From assembly GCF_963675165.1 (NCBI RefSeq), contig NC_087387.1, forward strand, positions 5,358,990 to 5,422,989: a DNA stretch of 64,000 bases, given 5' to 3'. Positions within the stretch are counted from its first letter, which is position 1, and each line of letters opens with the position of its first letter. The translations under genes and the position numbers were made by a program. Positions 41,164-51,441 of this stretch are shown here, piece by piece. The notes beneath the pieces are model-generated. The model had not been told where the DNA came from and searched no databases. It worked only from the letters and a program-made list of their open reading frames with translations. Origin of the DNA: Halichondria panicea (taxonomy: Eukaryota; Porifera; Demospongiae; Suberitida; Halichondriidae).

Positions 41164-44100
41164 ATGGCTTCGAATTCAACAAGATTGAAAGTCCTTTTTC
41201 TCCTAACAATTCTGATTATTTGCAATGCCAAAGAGCAACTGATTCACGTCAAACCCGACAGCTACCCACAAAAGTGCTCCTGTTCCTACCAGTTCCCCGA
41301 ATGTCAGACTTTGTCTGAGTACGCACTCAATACAAGAAGTGACCTCCCTTCCAAGTTTATACTATCTCCTGGTCTATATTATCTTGATTCACACTTTTCG
41401 ATAAATGGTACCAGTACCGAGAGCTTCTATCTAAATGGAACTGAAAATACCACCATCTACTGTCGACAAAAACCACTTTATCGTTCAATGGTTTGACAAG
41501 TGTAACTATTCAGAATGTGGCCTTTGTTTCGTGCGGTGAAGGTGATTTGCCTGGTATCAGCTTGACCAACATCAACACAGTGAAGATGATGTACATCAGT
41601 GTAGCTAACACCACCTCTGGTGCTCTCTACATTAAAGACAGCTCAAATGTTGAGCTCACTAACCTCGTGATTACCAATAACCAAAACTCATTTGCTACGA
41701 TTGTTAGCATACAAAACTCAGGAAATACCACATTAAATGACCTCAGCATCTTCAACAACAGTATTGGAGTATATATACGAATCTGAGTGTGTCTACAGCA
41801 GCTTTCCTAATGCAGAAGAGGTAGTGTTTAGAATTGATGGTGGTTTCCTAACAGCTGAGAGTGTTGATGTGACTGATAATGTTGGACCGTTTGGTGTAAT
41901 GGCCTTGAGTAACGTTGAGGCAGTTGTGAATGGAGACTGGTCATTTGAACGAAACCTTGTCTGTCTAGGTGGTACTTTGGCCCTCAATAAAACAGAATTG
42001 CAATGTAGGGGCAATCTGTATTTTTTTGAGAATAAAGGAATCAACGAAAACAATAAATCTACTGCTGGACTTCTCTTGAACAACAGTGCCACACTTAACT
42101 TAACAGGAAACATTAAGTCAAGTGGAAATGAAGGATATAATATTATGTCAGTTCAATCAATTTCCTCACACATATCCACGATAAGAGGAGTGCTTAATCT
42201 AACGAGCAATCCGGGTGATTGTAAAGGCATCTCATTAACGAGGGATTCGAAATTGACAATTAAGGATGGAGCCCTAGTAGTTCATAACAACGTGTTTCGC
42301 CGGCAAATAATTTTGGTTGATAACTCGGAACTTTCGGTCAGTGGAATTGTATCAGTTGTTAATAATCCATCGCAAATTGTTGTGTACAATGGAAAACTAA
42401 CTCTACGTGGCGACATCCAATTTCAAGGGAACGCTATTTCAAGGGTATGCTTCACGGTCAACGATTAATATAAGCGGTAATTCCACTTTCACAAGTAACA
42501 ACATAAAAGATAATTTTAAAGGTGGTACTCTTACTGTAATACAAAGCACTTTATTAGCATACCCTGGGGGCAGCGTTATACATGTGAACTTTTACCACAT
42601 AAAAACTCTTGACGTTGAGTAAACTGCTTTAATTGACTTGAATCGAACAATAACTTCACTCACCAATAATTCAGTCCCCATGTTTACATCCGACAGCTAC
42701 TGGTTTTGCTTTTGTGAAGATGATCGAGAAAAGTGCTCTGACAGATCTCAGAATATAACTGCATTCAAAGGAGAGAGATTCTCTGTAAAAGTCAGAGCTA
42801 TCAAATTCTACGGGAGCAATATGTCAGAACCGGTACGAAGCACTTTAGAGTCTTCCCGAGAGCAAGTGGATATTGGGGATCTATCAATTACTGCCTCTCT
42901 TATCGGGAACGATGGTAGGCTACTAAGTGTTAGCGCAACGGAGTGCACCAGCATTAACTTCACGGTTAAATCTTCGGCAGACAATGAAGTAATTATTATG
43001 AATGTTGGCGAATCATTTTTTGATATGGAGAAGTCGTTGAAAGTGAATGTTAATCTAAACCCCTTTTGTCCTGATGGATTTCCATTCAATGAGAAGCGGG
43101 ACTCTTGCGTCTGTGATGAAAGCATCAAGAAATTTCTACTCAGCTGTGACGTTAACGATAAATTTCAGAAGAGAATAGAGTATCCAGCATTTTGGATGGG
43201 GCCTGCAAATGACTCCACGTATCAAGGTGCCGTAAATTGGTATGACAAATGTCCTCATCGTTTCTGTATCACAAGTGGCACATTTACTTTTTTGGATGAT
43301 GGTATTTGTGACAACAATAGGTCTGGTGTACTGTGTGGAAGCTGCAAAGGAAACACTAGTTTATTGCTCGGTAGTGATGTATGTGTGGACTGTTCAGATA
43401 ATGCATGGTTGACACTATCGGTTGTTTTTGCAGTGGCTGGAGTACTAGTGGTTGCTTTAATCTTCCTATCTCAAATGACAGTGGCTTCAGGAACTATAAA
43501 TGGACTCATCTTCTACGTCAACATTTTGAACAGCAATCAAGCTGTGTTTTTCCCAGAGGGATTTTTCCGTGGCTATACCATCTTCATATCATGGCTGAAC
43601 CTCAATTTCGGAATCGAAACATGCTTCTATGAAGGCATGAATCAGATTGCATACAGTGGACTACTATTTGTATTCCCAGTCTACATCTGGATACTAGCAG
43701 GCCTGATTGTTGTTCTATGCCGATACTCTGTATGGGTATCGAAGTTTTTCAGTACCAGCGACCCTGTAGCTGTTCTTGCTACCATAATCTTGTTGTCTTT
43801 CAACTCACTAGCTCAGAACATCATCAATATTTCTTACTATTCATCAAAAACCCTGGTAGATCTAACATGAGAACGGTAGTTTGGAGATATGACGGAAACG
43901 TTGATTATGCCTCTGGGCATCATTTGACTCTTATCATAGTCGCATCAGTGTTTCTCCTATTGCTACTGGCATACACACTTGTACTGTTCTCTGCACAAGT
44001 TTTACAGAAAAATGATTTCATCTCAAAAATTCTTCGACGGTTGAGATTTCAACCTTTCATACACGCATACCTGATCCCTTTCAAACCCAACCATCGCTAC

Positions 44101-44616
44101 TGGGCAGGATTTAGTCTCCTGATGAGAGTCATGCTACTAATTATATCAATTGCATTTGGAAAAAATCAGCATATAATCTTCTTGCTATCATTACCACTTG
44201 TATTGTTGCTATAACTATGTTCAAGGTGACTGGAGGAATATATGACAAGAGTTGGATTGACACACTGGAGATGTCCTTCTTGGTGAACCTAGGTGTGCTT
44301 GCAGCAGCTACCTCATATTCTCTGAATTCTTCAATCAACGGTCATAGAGAAATTGCCACATATAATTATATCGATTTCGATAGCACTACTAACTTTTATC
44401 GGGATCATAATTCTGCACATTTATTGGCGACTCAAGAAGCTGCCAATGGTGAAGGAGAGAATGGAAGCTTTTGCCCAAAAAATGCGAGGAATTAAATTTG
44501 CCAAAAGACAAAAACAAAAGATAACGATAATCAATCCGACTAAATTGGACGGTAAGAAGGTTTCTCGAAGTGTAATTCGAATGAGTGTTCTAAGGGAGCC
44601 ATTACTAGAAATCTAA
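41164..44616 (+). pseudogene. Copy 8: inverted, decayed and divergent beta-helix/multi-TM receptor
   Basis: The only plus-strand member. It starts MASNSTRLKV with an intact signal peptide and keeps an acceptor-like TTTTTTATCCAG before the ATG. Frame breaks occur near 41,480 (lost base in CGACAAAAACC), 41,770, about 42,445, 43,855, 44,160 and 44,370, and there is an in-frame TAA at 42,620-42,622. About 42,540-42,560 joins the early beta-helix region straight to AYPGGSVIHVNF, deleting the GGAIF repeats. The middle (about 41,970-43,250) is much more diverged than the two ends, which match other copies closely. The tail ends REPLLEI. It is best read as an old lineage patched at both ends by gene conversion and no longer functional. 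Confidence 0.92.
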
Positions 44617-45630
44617 CTATACTGATAAAAATTATACGCTAAGAGTAAATTTATAGCTATGTGTTATTACGATTAGTACAGCCTGTTTTGTTAAATTTTA
44701 GCAAGTGCACATTTATCCAGTACACATGCACATAATTATTATATCATGCTTCATCATGCACGGCTATACACGAGCGCAAGCAGTGCGTGCGGTTCTTATA
44801 ATAAAGTTGACTTTATACATACGCTAGTGAAAGATTGCTATAGAAGTTAGATACACCAAGCTGCACCAATCAGATTCGCATTATTTGTGTCAAGTTTGTC
44901 TGTAGTTGATACACAAAATACGGCCTGGTATTCTATTGCATAAATGATAGTGCACATGCACAAACTGATTATAAATCTACTCTGTGCATAAGAATATGCT
45001 TGTAATAAATTGTTTTGTAGAACAGACTAATTAATGAATTCATTGTATTGCGGAAGGAGGATGTGAAGGATGTTCACACTGTCAATAATCCATATCAACA
45101 CACAACAGCTGGTCTCCCTATTTATTGCCTATAGCAATGACAGTTGTGGCTTGCCTGCAAAAACTACGACTAGTATGCATGCATGCAGGTATATATAACT
45201 TTGCTGTTTTTATTCAGTATAATTATCTGTTTCATTTCTGCTCGTATATAACTTTATGTTATGTTATCTTATGTAGCTTTGACACATCTACCGAGGCATC
45301 GCCACCCGTGCATGCAGTTCTTTCATTATGATATATTTTATGCAATGAGTGTATAGCTAGTATATAGACAGACAAGCTTAACACAAAGTAATTGCAGCTA
45401 GGTATATTTAGGCTATATAAACCTCAAATCTGGCATGCATATGATTATAGTAGCGAGATATTATAATTACCTAAGTAAATTTTTATGCTTGCACTCATGT
45501 ATATAGCAAAATGACTCAGAGTATAAGAATTATAGAAAACAATGTTTTACCTATGCTGGGAACGTGGTACACTAATAACTCTAACTAACAAGTATCTATT
45601 GACGAGTCTTGCATGCACGTATTAGTTTGC
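44617..45630. other. Tail-to-tail spacer between copies 8 and 9
   Basis: No gene is seen. The last 150 bp (TGCTTGCACTCATGTATA, GTGGTACACTAATAAC) resemble the 3' flank of copy 6 at 25.20-25.30 kb. About 45,150-45,200 is a small dispersed repeat also present near 36,953. Confidence 0.5.
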
Positions 45631-48600
45631 TCAGCTTTCCAGTAATGGCTCTCTTAGAACAGGCTGGTACACTGCTCTCATTTCAATTACACTTTGAGTA
45701 ACTTTCTTACTCTCAAATTTAGTCGGCTTGTTAATTGTTAGCTTTTGTTCTGGCACTTTATCCTTCAACACTGGCAGTTTCTTGAGTCGCCAGTAAATGT
45801 GCACAATTATAATCCCAATAAAAGTTAGCAGTGCTATCGAAATCGATATAAAAGTAGCGATTTCTCTATGAGAGTTGATTGAAAAATTCAGAGAATATGA
45901 GGTAGCTGCTGCAAGCACACCTAGGTTCACCAAGAAGGACATCTCCAGTGTGTCAATCCAACTCTTGTCATATATTCCTCCAGTCACCTTGAACATAGAT
46001 ATAGCAACAATACAGGCCGTAATGATAGCAAGAAGGTTTATATGCTGGTTTTCTCCAAATGCAAATATGGTTAGTAGCATGACTCTCATCAGGAGACTAA
46101 GTCCTGCCCAGTAACGATGGTTGGGTTTGAAAGGGATCAAGTATGCGTGTAGGAAGGGCTGAAGTCTCAATCGTTGAAACATTTTCGAGATAAAATTGCT
46201 TTTCTGCAAAATTTGAGCTGAAAAAAGTGCAAAGGTGTATGGTGCCAGTAGCAATAGGAGAAACACTGATGCGACTATGATAAGAGTCAAATGATCCTCT
46301 GAGGCATAATCAACACTTCCATCATATCTCCACACTCGTGTTCTATTGCTCCCTGGGTTTTTGATGGATGAATAGTAGAAAATATTGATGATATTTTGGG
46401 CTAGTGAGTTGAAAGACAACAAGATTATGGTAGCAAGAACAGCTACAGGGTCGCTGGTACTGAAAAACTTCGATACCCGTACAGAGTATCGGCATAGAAC
46501 AACAATTAGGCCTGCTAGTATCCAGATGTAGACTGGGAATACAAATAGTAGTCCAGTGTATGCAATCTGATTCATGCCGTCGTAGAAACATGTTTCAATT
46601 CCGAAATCGAGGTTCAGCCATGATATAAAGATGATATAGCCACGAAAGAATCCCTCTGGGAAAAACACAGTTTGATTGCTGTTCAAAATGTTTGCGTAGA
46701 AGATGAGTCCATTGATAGTTCCTGAAGCCACTGTGATTTGCGATAGGAAGACCAGAGCAACTACTAGTATTCCAGCCGCTGCAAAAACAACCAATAGTGC
46801 CAAGTATGCATTATCTGAACAGTCCCCACAAACATCTCCACCAAGCATTAAACTAGTGTTCATTTTGCAGCTTCCACACAGTACACCAGACCGATTGTTA
46901 ACACAAATATCATCGTTTGAAAAAGTAAAGTTTTTCTCTGTAACACAGTATCTGTTAGGACAGCTTTCATACCAACTCATTGCTCCTTGATAATTAGGTT
47001 GATTTGCTGGTGCCATCCAATAGCTTTGATATTCGATTTTCTTCAGAAAGACGTCGTCCGTTATCTCACAGCTTTGCAAATACTTACTGATTTCATTGTC
47101 GCAGACACAGCTGGCATTATCTTCGTCAAGTGGAAAACCATTTGGGCATGGCTCAAATATTACATTTAGTTCGAGTGCTTTCTCACCATCCAGAAATGAC
47201 TCGCCCACATTCAATATCAGAACTTCCATATCTGCCTTGGATTTCACAGTGAAGCTTACTTCATTACACTCTTTAGCGCTAACTCTTTGAAGCTTCCCAT
47301 CTGTAGTTAGAGAAGATGTTGTATTGTCATCAGTGTCAATCGATAATAAAGCAGACCGCAAATTCCTTCGAACTGGTTCTGACATATTAATATTCCCATA
47401 AAACTTGAGTGCTCTCACCATCACAGAAAACGGTTTTCCCTTGATTGCAAAGATGTCTATAGGAGGATCATTTCTTGCACAACCTTCTCGTGAATCGTTT
47501 TCACAGAAACAAAACCAATAGCTATCAGATGCAAGAGCAGGTACTGAATTTCCTGAAGCTATTTTAAATGTTTCTTCCAAGTCCTTCAAAGCCGGATACG
47601 TTACCTCCAAATTATCTACGATATCAAAGTTGACATGTACGACACTGCCCCCAGGGTATGCTTTGTTGTGTTGAAATGTGAGAGAAGCGTTAAGATTTCC
47701 AGGGTTGATAGGACCAAACAAACACGTGTTCAGATCATTAATACACTGAACCTGGTCGACAGATGTCCCAATAAAAATGGCACCTCCTTTTACTGCAGAA
47801 TTATTCACAAAACGGAGTTCAGTTTCATTGTAGAGTTCAAGCCGAGACATTTGATCGAGGAAAATTGCACCTCCATTTTTTGCTGAGTTGTTTTCAAATT
47901 TTCCAATTCCGCTAAACCTAACAACAGACGTGAGTATTGCAAATATTGCACCACCGTTTGCATTTTCATATCTATTTTCAAGAAACGTATAATTTCCATT
48001 CAAATTGAGGGTACTTTGTTGAATAGCAACAGCACCCTCTTTGTAGCCATCAGCAACATTGTTATGATAAAAAGTTGAGTTGCCGTTTATATCCAGATCA
48101 GACCTTAGAGTATACAGAACTCCTGCATTCATGGAAAACTCGATTTGACCATTCAAGAGAATTTTAGCAATGTAACCAATAAGAGGAGATTTTGAATTGT
48201 TGATAAACACGATATTACCATTGACTATCATTTCAGATGTATCAACTTTAATGACACGTTTACGAAGAGTGTTATTACAAGCCATTAGGGTTCCGTTGAG
48301 GATGATCAGTTTTGATCCTTCTGCTAGTGACATCACTCCAGCTCCGTGATTACCATTCAGAAGTAGAGTTGATCCCTCCATTAAAGATATATTAGAGCTC
48401 ACAGAATGAATTGATGTAATATAACCTTCGTTTGAGATTGATTCAATTGTCCCATTTATATTTACCTGACTGTTTTTGAAATATAGTCCAGCAGTGAATT
48501 TTTCATTTTCACTGATCTCCTTATTTTCAATGGAGGATAGAGTCCCCTGAAATTCAATGTTCACCTCACTCAGGAATAATGAACCACCTAGACAGACAAG

Positions 48601-49383
48601 GTTTCGTTCAAATGACCAGTCTCCATTCACAACTGCCTCAACGTTACTCAAGGCCATTACACCAAACGGTCCAACATTATCAGTCACATAAATACTCTCA
48701 GCTGTTAGGACACCACCATCGATTCTAAACACCACCTCTTCTGCATTAGGAAAGCTGCTGTAGATACACTCAGAATCATATTCTCCAATACTGTTTTTAA
48801 AGATGCTGAGGTTATTTAAACTTGTAACAGTTGAGTTTTGTATGATGACGATCGTAGCAAGTGAGTTTTTGTTAATGGTAATCGCAAGGTTAGTGAGCTC
48901 AACATTTGAGCTGTCTTTAATGTAGAGAGCACCAGAGGTGGTGTTAGCTACACTGATGTCCATCATCTTCACTGTGTTGATGTTGGTCAATCTGATACCA
49001 GGAAAATCACCTTCACCGCACGAAACAAAAACCACATTCTGAATAGTTACGCTTGTCAAACCATTGAACGATAAAGTGGCATTTTGTCGACAGTAGATGG
49101 TGGTATTTTCAGTTCCGTTTAGAGAGAAGCTCTCAGTGATGGTACCATTTAGTGAAAAGTCTGAATCGAGATAATATTTACCAGGAGTTAGTATAAAATT
49201 GGAAGGGAGGTCACTACTTGTACTGAGTGCGTACTCAGACAAAGTCTGACAGTCGGGGAACTGGTAGGAACAGGAGCACTCTTGTGGGCAGCTGTCGGGT
49301 TTGACGTGAATCAGTTGCTCTTGGGCATCGCAAATAATCAGAATTGTTAGGAGAAAAAAGACTTTCAATCTTGTTGAAGCCAT
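45631..49383 (-). CDS. Copy 9: beta-helix/multi-TM surface receptor-like protein (intact)
   Basis: An uninterrupted 1250-residue frame from MASTRLKV with a signal peptide FFLLTILIICDA. It is closest to copies 6 and 7: RVSAKECNEVSFTVKSK, ALELNVIFE, and a tail INKPTKFESKKV ending LREPLLES without QIH. The ectodomain has GGAIFAI, NGGAIFLDQ and KGGAIFIG repeats. The Cys-rich module and the FGIETCFYDGMNQ membrane motif are intact. Its upstream flank (49,384-50,043) was duplicated to copy 7 and reaches into the last exon of the neighbouring Bcl-2-like gene. CTCTTAG/AA just before the ATG is again acceptor-like. It is the array member closest to single-copy genes and may mark the old array edge. Confidence 0.9.
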   Translation of the reverse strand: MASTRLKVFFLLTILIICDAQEQLIHVKPDSCPQECSCSYQFPDCQTLSEYALSTSSDLPSNFILTPGKYYLDSDFSLNGTITESFSLNGTENTTIYCRQNATLSFNGLTSVTIQNVVFVSCGEGDFPGIRLTNINTVKMMDISVANTTSGALYIKDSSNVELTNLAITINKNSLATIVIIQNSTVTSLNNLSIFKNSIGEYDSECIYSSFPNAEEVVFRIDGGVLTAESIYVTDNVGPFGVMALSNVEAVVNGDWSFERNLVCLGGSLFLSEVNIEFQGTLSSIENKEISENEKFTAGLYFKNSQVNINGTIESISNEGYITSIHSVSSNISLMEGSTLLLNGNHGAGVMSLAEGSKLIILNGTLMACNNTLRKRVIKVDTSEMIVNGNIVFINNSKSPLIGYIAKILLNGQIEFSMNAGVLYTLRSDLDINGNSTFYHNNVADGYKEGAVAIQQSTLNLNGNYTFLENRYENANGGAIFAILTSVVRFSGIGKFENNSAKNGGAIFLDQMSRLELYNETELRFVNNSAVKGGAIFIGTSVDQVQCINDLNTCLFGPINPGNLNASLTFQHNKAYPGGSVVHVNFDIVDNLEVTYPALKDLEETFKIASGNSVPALASDSYWFCFCENDSREGCARNDPPIDIFAIKGKPFSVMVRALKFYGNINMSEPVRRNLRSALLSIDTDDNTTSSLTTDGKLQRVSAKECNEVSFTVKSKADMEVLILNVGESFLDGEKALELNVIFEPCPNGFPLDEDNASCVCDNEISKYLQSCEITDDVFLKKIEYQSYWMAPANQPNYQGAMSWYESCPNRYCVTEKNFTFSNDDICVNNRSGVLCGSCKMNTSLMLGGDVCGDCSDNAYLALLVVFAAAGILVVALVFLSQITVASGTINGLIFYANILNSNQTVFFPEGFFRGYIIFISWLNLDFGIETCFYDGMNQIAYTGLLFVFPVYIWILAGLIVVLCRYSVRVSKFFSTSDPVAVLATIILLSFNSLAQNIINIFYYSSIKNPGSNRTRVWRYDGSVDYASEDHLTLIIVASVFLLLLLAPYTFALFSAQILQKSNFISKMFQRLRLQPFLHAYLIPFKPNHRYWAGLSLLMRVMLLTIFAFGENQHINLLAIITACIVAISMFKVTGGIYDKSWIDTLEMSFLVNLGVLAAATSYSLNFSINSHREIATFISISIALLTFIGIIIVHIYWRLKKLPVLKDKVPEQKLTINKPTKFESKKVTQSVIEMRAVYQPVLREPLLES

Positions 49384-49964
49384 GTTCTAAGAGAATGGTA
49401 GAATATAAACTTGGTACTATACATGCATGTATATCACAGTCATGCAATTGCACAATGCCACACATGCATGCAGTATAGGTGTTACAATTAATTTGATATA
49501 GATCTAGCTCGATTTAATTAATAAAAAAGTTTAGATTAAATCTCATGCACTGCATTATAGGCTACAGTATGCATGAGTATATAATATACACCTTATGCAC
49601 ACGTACTGCTAGCTTGTCTGGTCTGAAGTAATAGCAGCTCACCTATATTGTAGATTTAACTATTTAGCCTGCATGATCTAGTAAGTCTAGCTATTGTAAC
49701 TGCTGATGTATAGCTTATTACACTATTTATGGGTTATGTGGGAGGCTTCCTTCATAGTTGAACAATGAATACCATTAGACCTATACCCTCTCCCACACAC
49801 ATCATGCAGAATGGAAGCTGCATCAACAACATGCATCAATCATCACTAGATCACAAGAATTAATATTGCCGTGTTTTAGTGATGTAATCAATTACAACAA
49901 ACTCAGTGAGAGCGAGAATTTGCTAGCCTAATAATAAGTTGACCCCAAAAAACCAAAAAAATTG
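49384..49964. other. Spacer between copy 9 and the Bcl-2-like gene
   Basis: It holds the upstream flank of copy 9 and the 3' flank of the Bcl-2-like gene. A donor-like ATATAG/GTGAGC (minus strand, about 49,640) could pair with the acceptor before the copy 9 ATG. The empty site ATCACAGTC for the foldback element is at about 49,432-49,440. No separate gene is seen. Confidence 0.5.
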
Positions 49965-51407
49965 CTATTTTCGTCTATAATAATAGAGTCCCAGAGCTCC
50001 TACAATCCCAACAGCAATGACACCAGCTATTATTGGAGCAGCTAGAGAGTGTGTTTGTGAGACAGTCTGAACACTAGGTTGGTCCTCACTGGGGGGTCCA
50101 TTGAGGGTACCTCTTCTAGAGTGAGCTGGTGTGTCGAAGTGGAGGTCCAGGTACTGGCCATTGGGTACATCTGTGAAGAGGAAAACAGTTCAACTGACAG
50201 TGTTCAGGACATGGCCATGCTATACTAACTAATAATACAGCATAATTATTAAGTCACTGTTCACCTGAAAGCCACCTCAACATGTTAAGGTACTGTACAC
50301 CCTGATGAATTTACTTAAGGAAACTATTAATTTTAGAGGAAGGGATAAGCTAAATTAAGTCACTCGACATGTTAGGTACATCCAAGTAAACAGATGAATT
50401 AACTTAAAGGGGAACTTGAGAGGGCCTAACAGTTACATATAAGTGGTCGCATTATTTTGGGGATGCTATCAAACTGCTGTCTAAAGAGGTACACTAAAAC
50501 TCACTGGGATGCAATCCAGGCCGACCGTTGCCAGGCAACACCACCCCACCCCCCGTGAGGTCGACGCCCACCAGCCGAATTGTTGATGCATTAGAGCACA
50601 CAGACGCAACCGAACCTCTCCTACTGTATCGGAGGCTGCGCTCCTCGAAATTTATTTCTTCTTGACGAAACTGTTCTGACACCAACTTTGTTGGACTTGG
50701 ACTTAGAACATTGGAATTGAGTATTCGGTGCTGGCATTGAATTGAGCTCACTTCAATGGATCCTGCTGATAGACTTCTAGTTAGCGAGCGTTTTCGGTCA
50801 CGGGGGTTGTCATGGAGACTGTTCTGGGCGTGCTCAGTAGAGTCGGCTTCTGTGAACAACACTTCGACGCTGATTACACGCCGTAAGCGGTTTAGAGTTG
50901 GTCGTGGTTGAAAAGACTGCTGATCATGTAAACACGTTTGTGGAGGGGTTATTTGGATGATGTTGGGATGGTTCGGTAAAGGGTCATCAAAGGAATTGGC
51001 TTGATGTGTAGAAGACGGGGTTGGATCATCATACATGTTCTGTGTGTGTTGTGTGTAGCATGTAAAACTTACATAAGGCATAATGTTGTTACAAGTACGC
51101 TATTAGATCGGAGATTGATAATTCTAAAACAGTTATGATAATCGGTATAATTATATCCACAGTTACAGCATCATTATTAGTGACTATCGAAGAGCTACAT
51201 GCAAAACGGCTAAGTACGGGCACTTAAAGTTACCTCCCAAAACTGGCCATTGAATACTCAGAGTTAGCAGTTGGCGTAGCTGGTAAAAACCGTATACACA
51301 CACAACAAGTGCACTCACCAGACCAATGCTGAAGCCAGTGTCCGGATAATCCTCGTAGTCCATATGTGGTGTGGTCTCAACCTGTTCATAGCACTCCACC
51401 AACCGAC

Positions 51408-51441
<34 letters not shown>

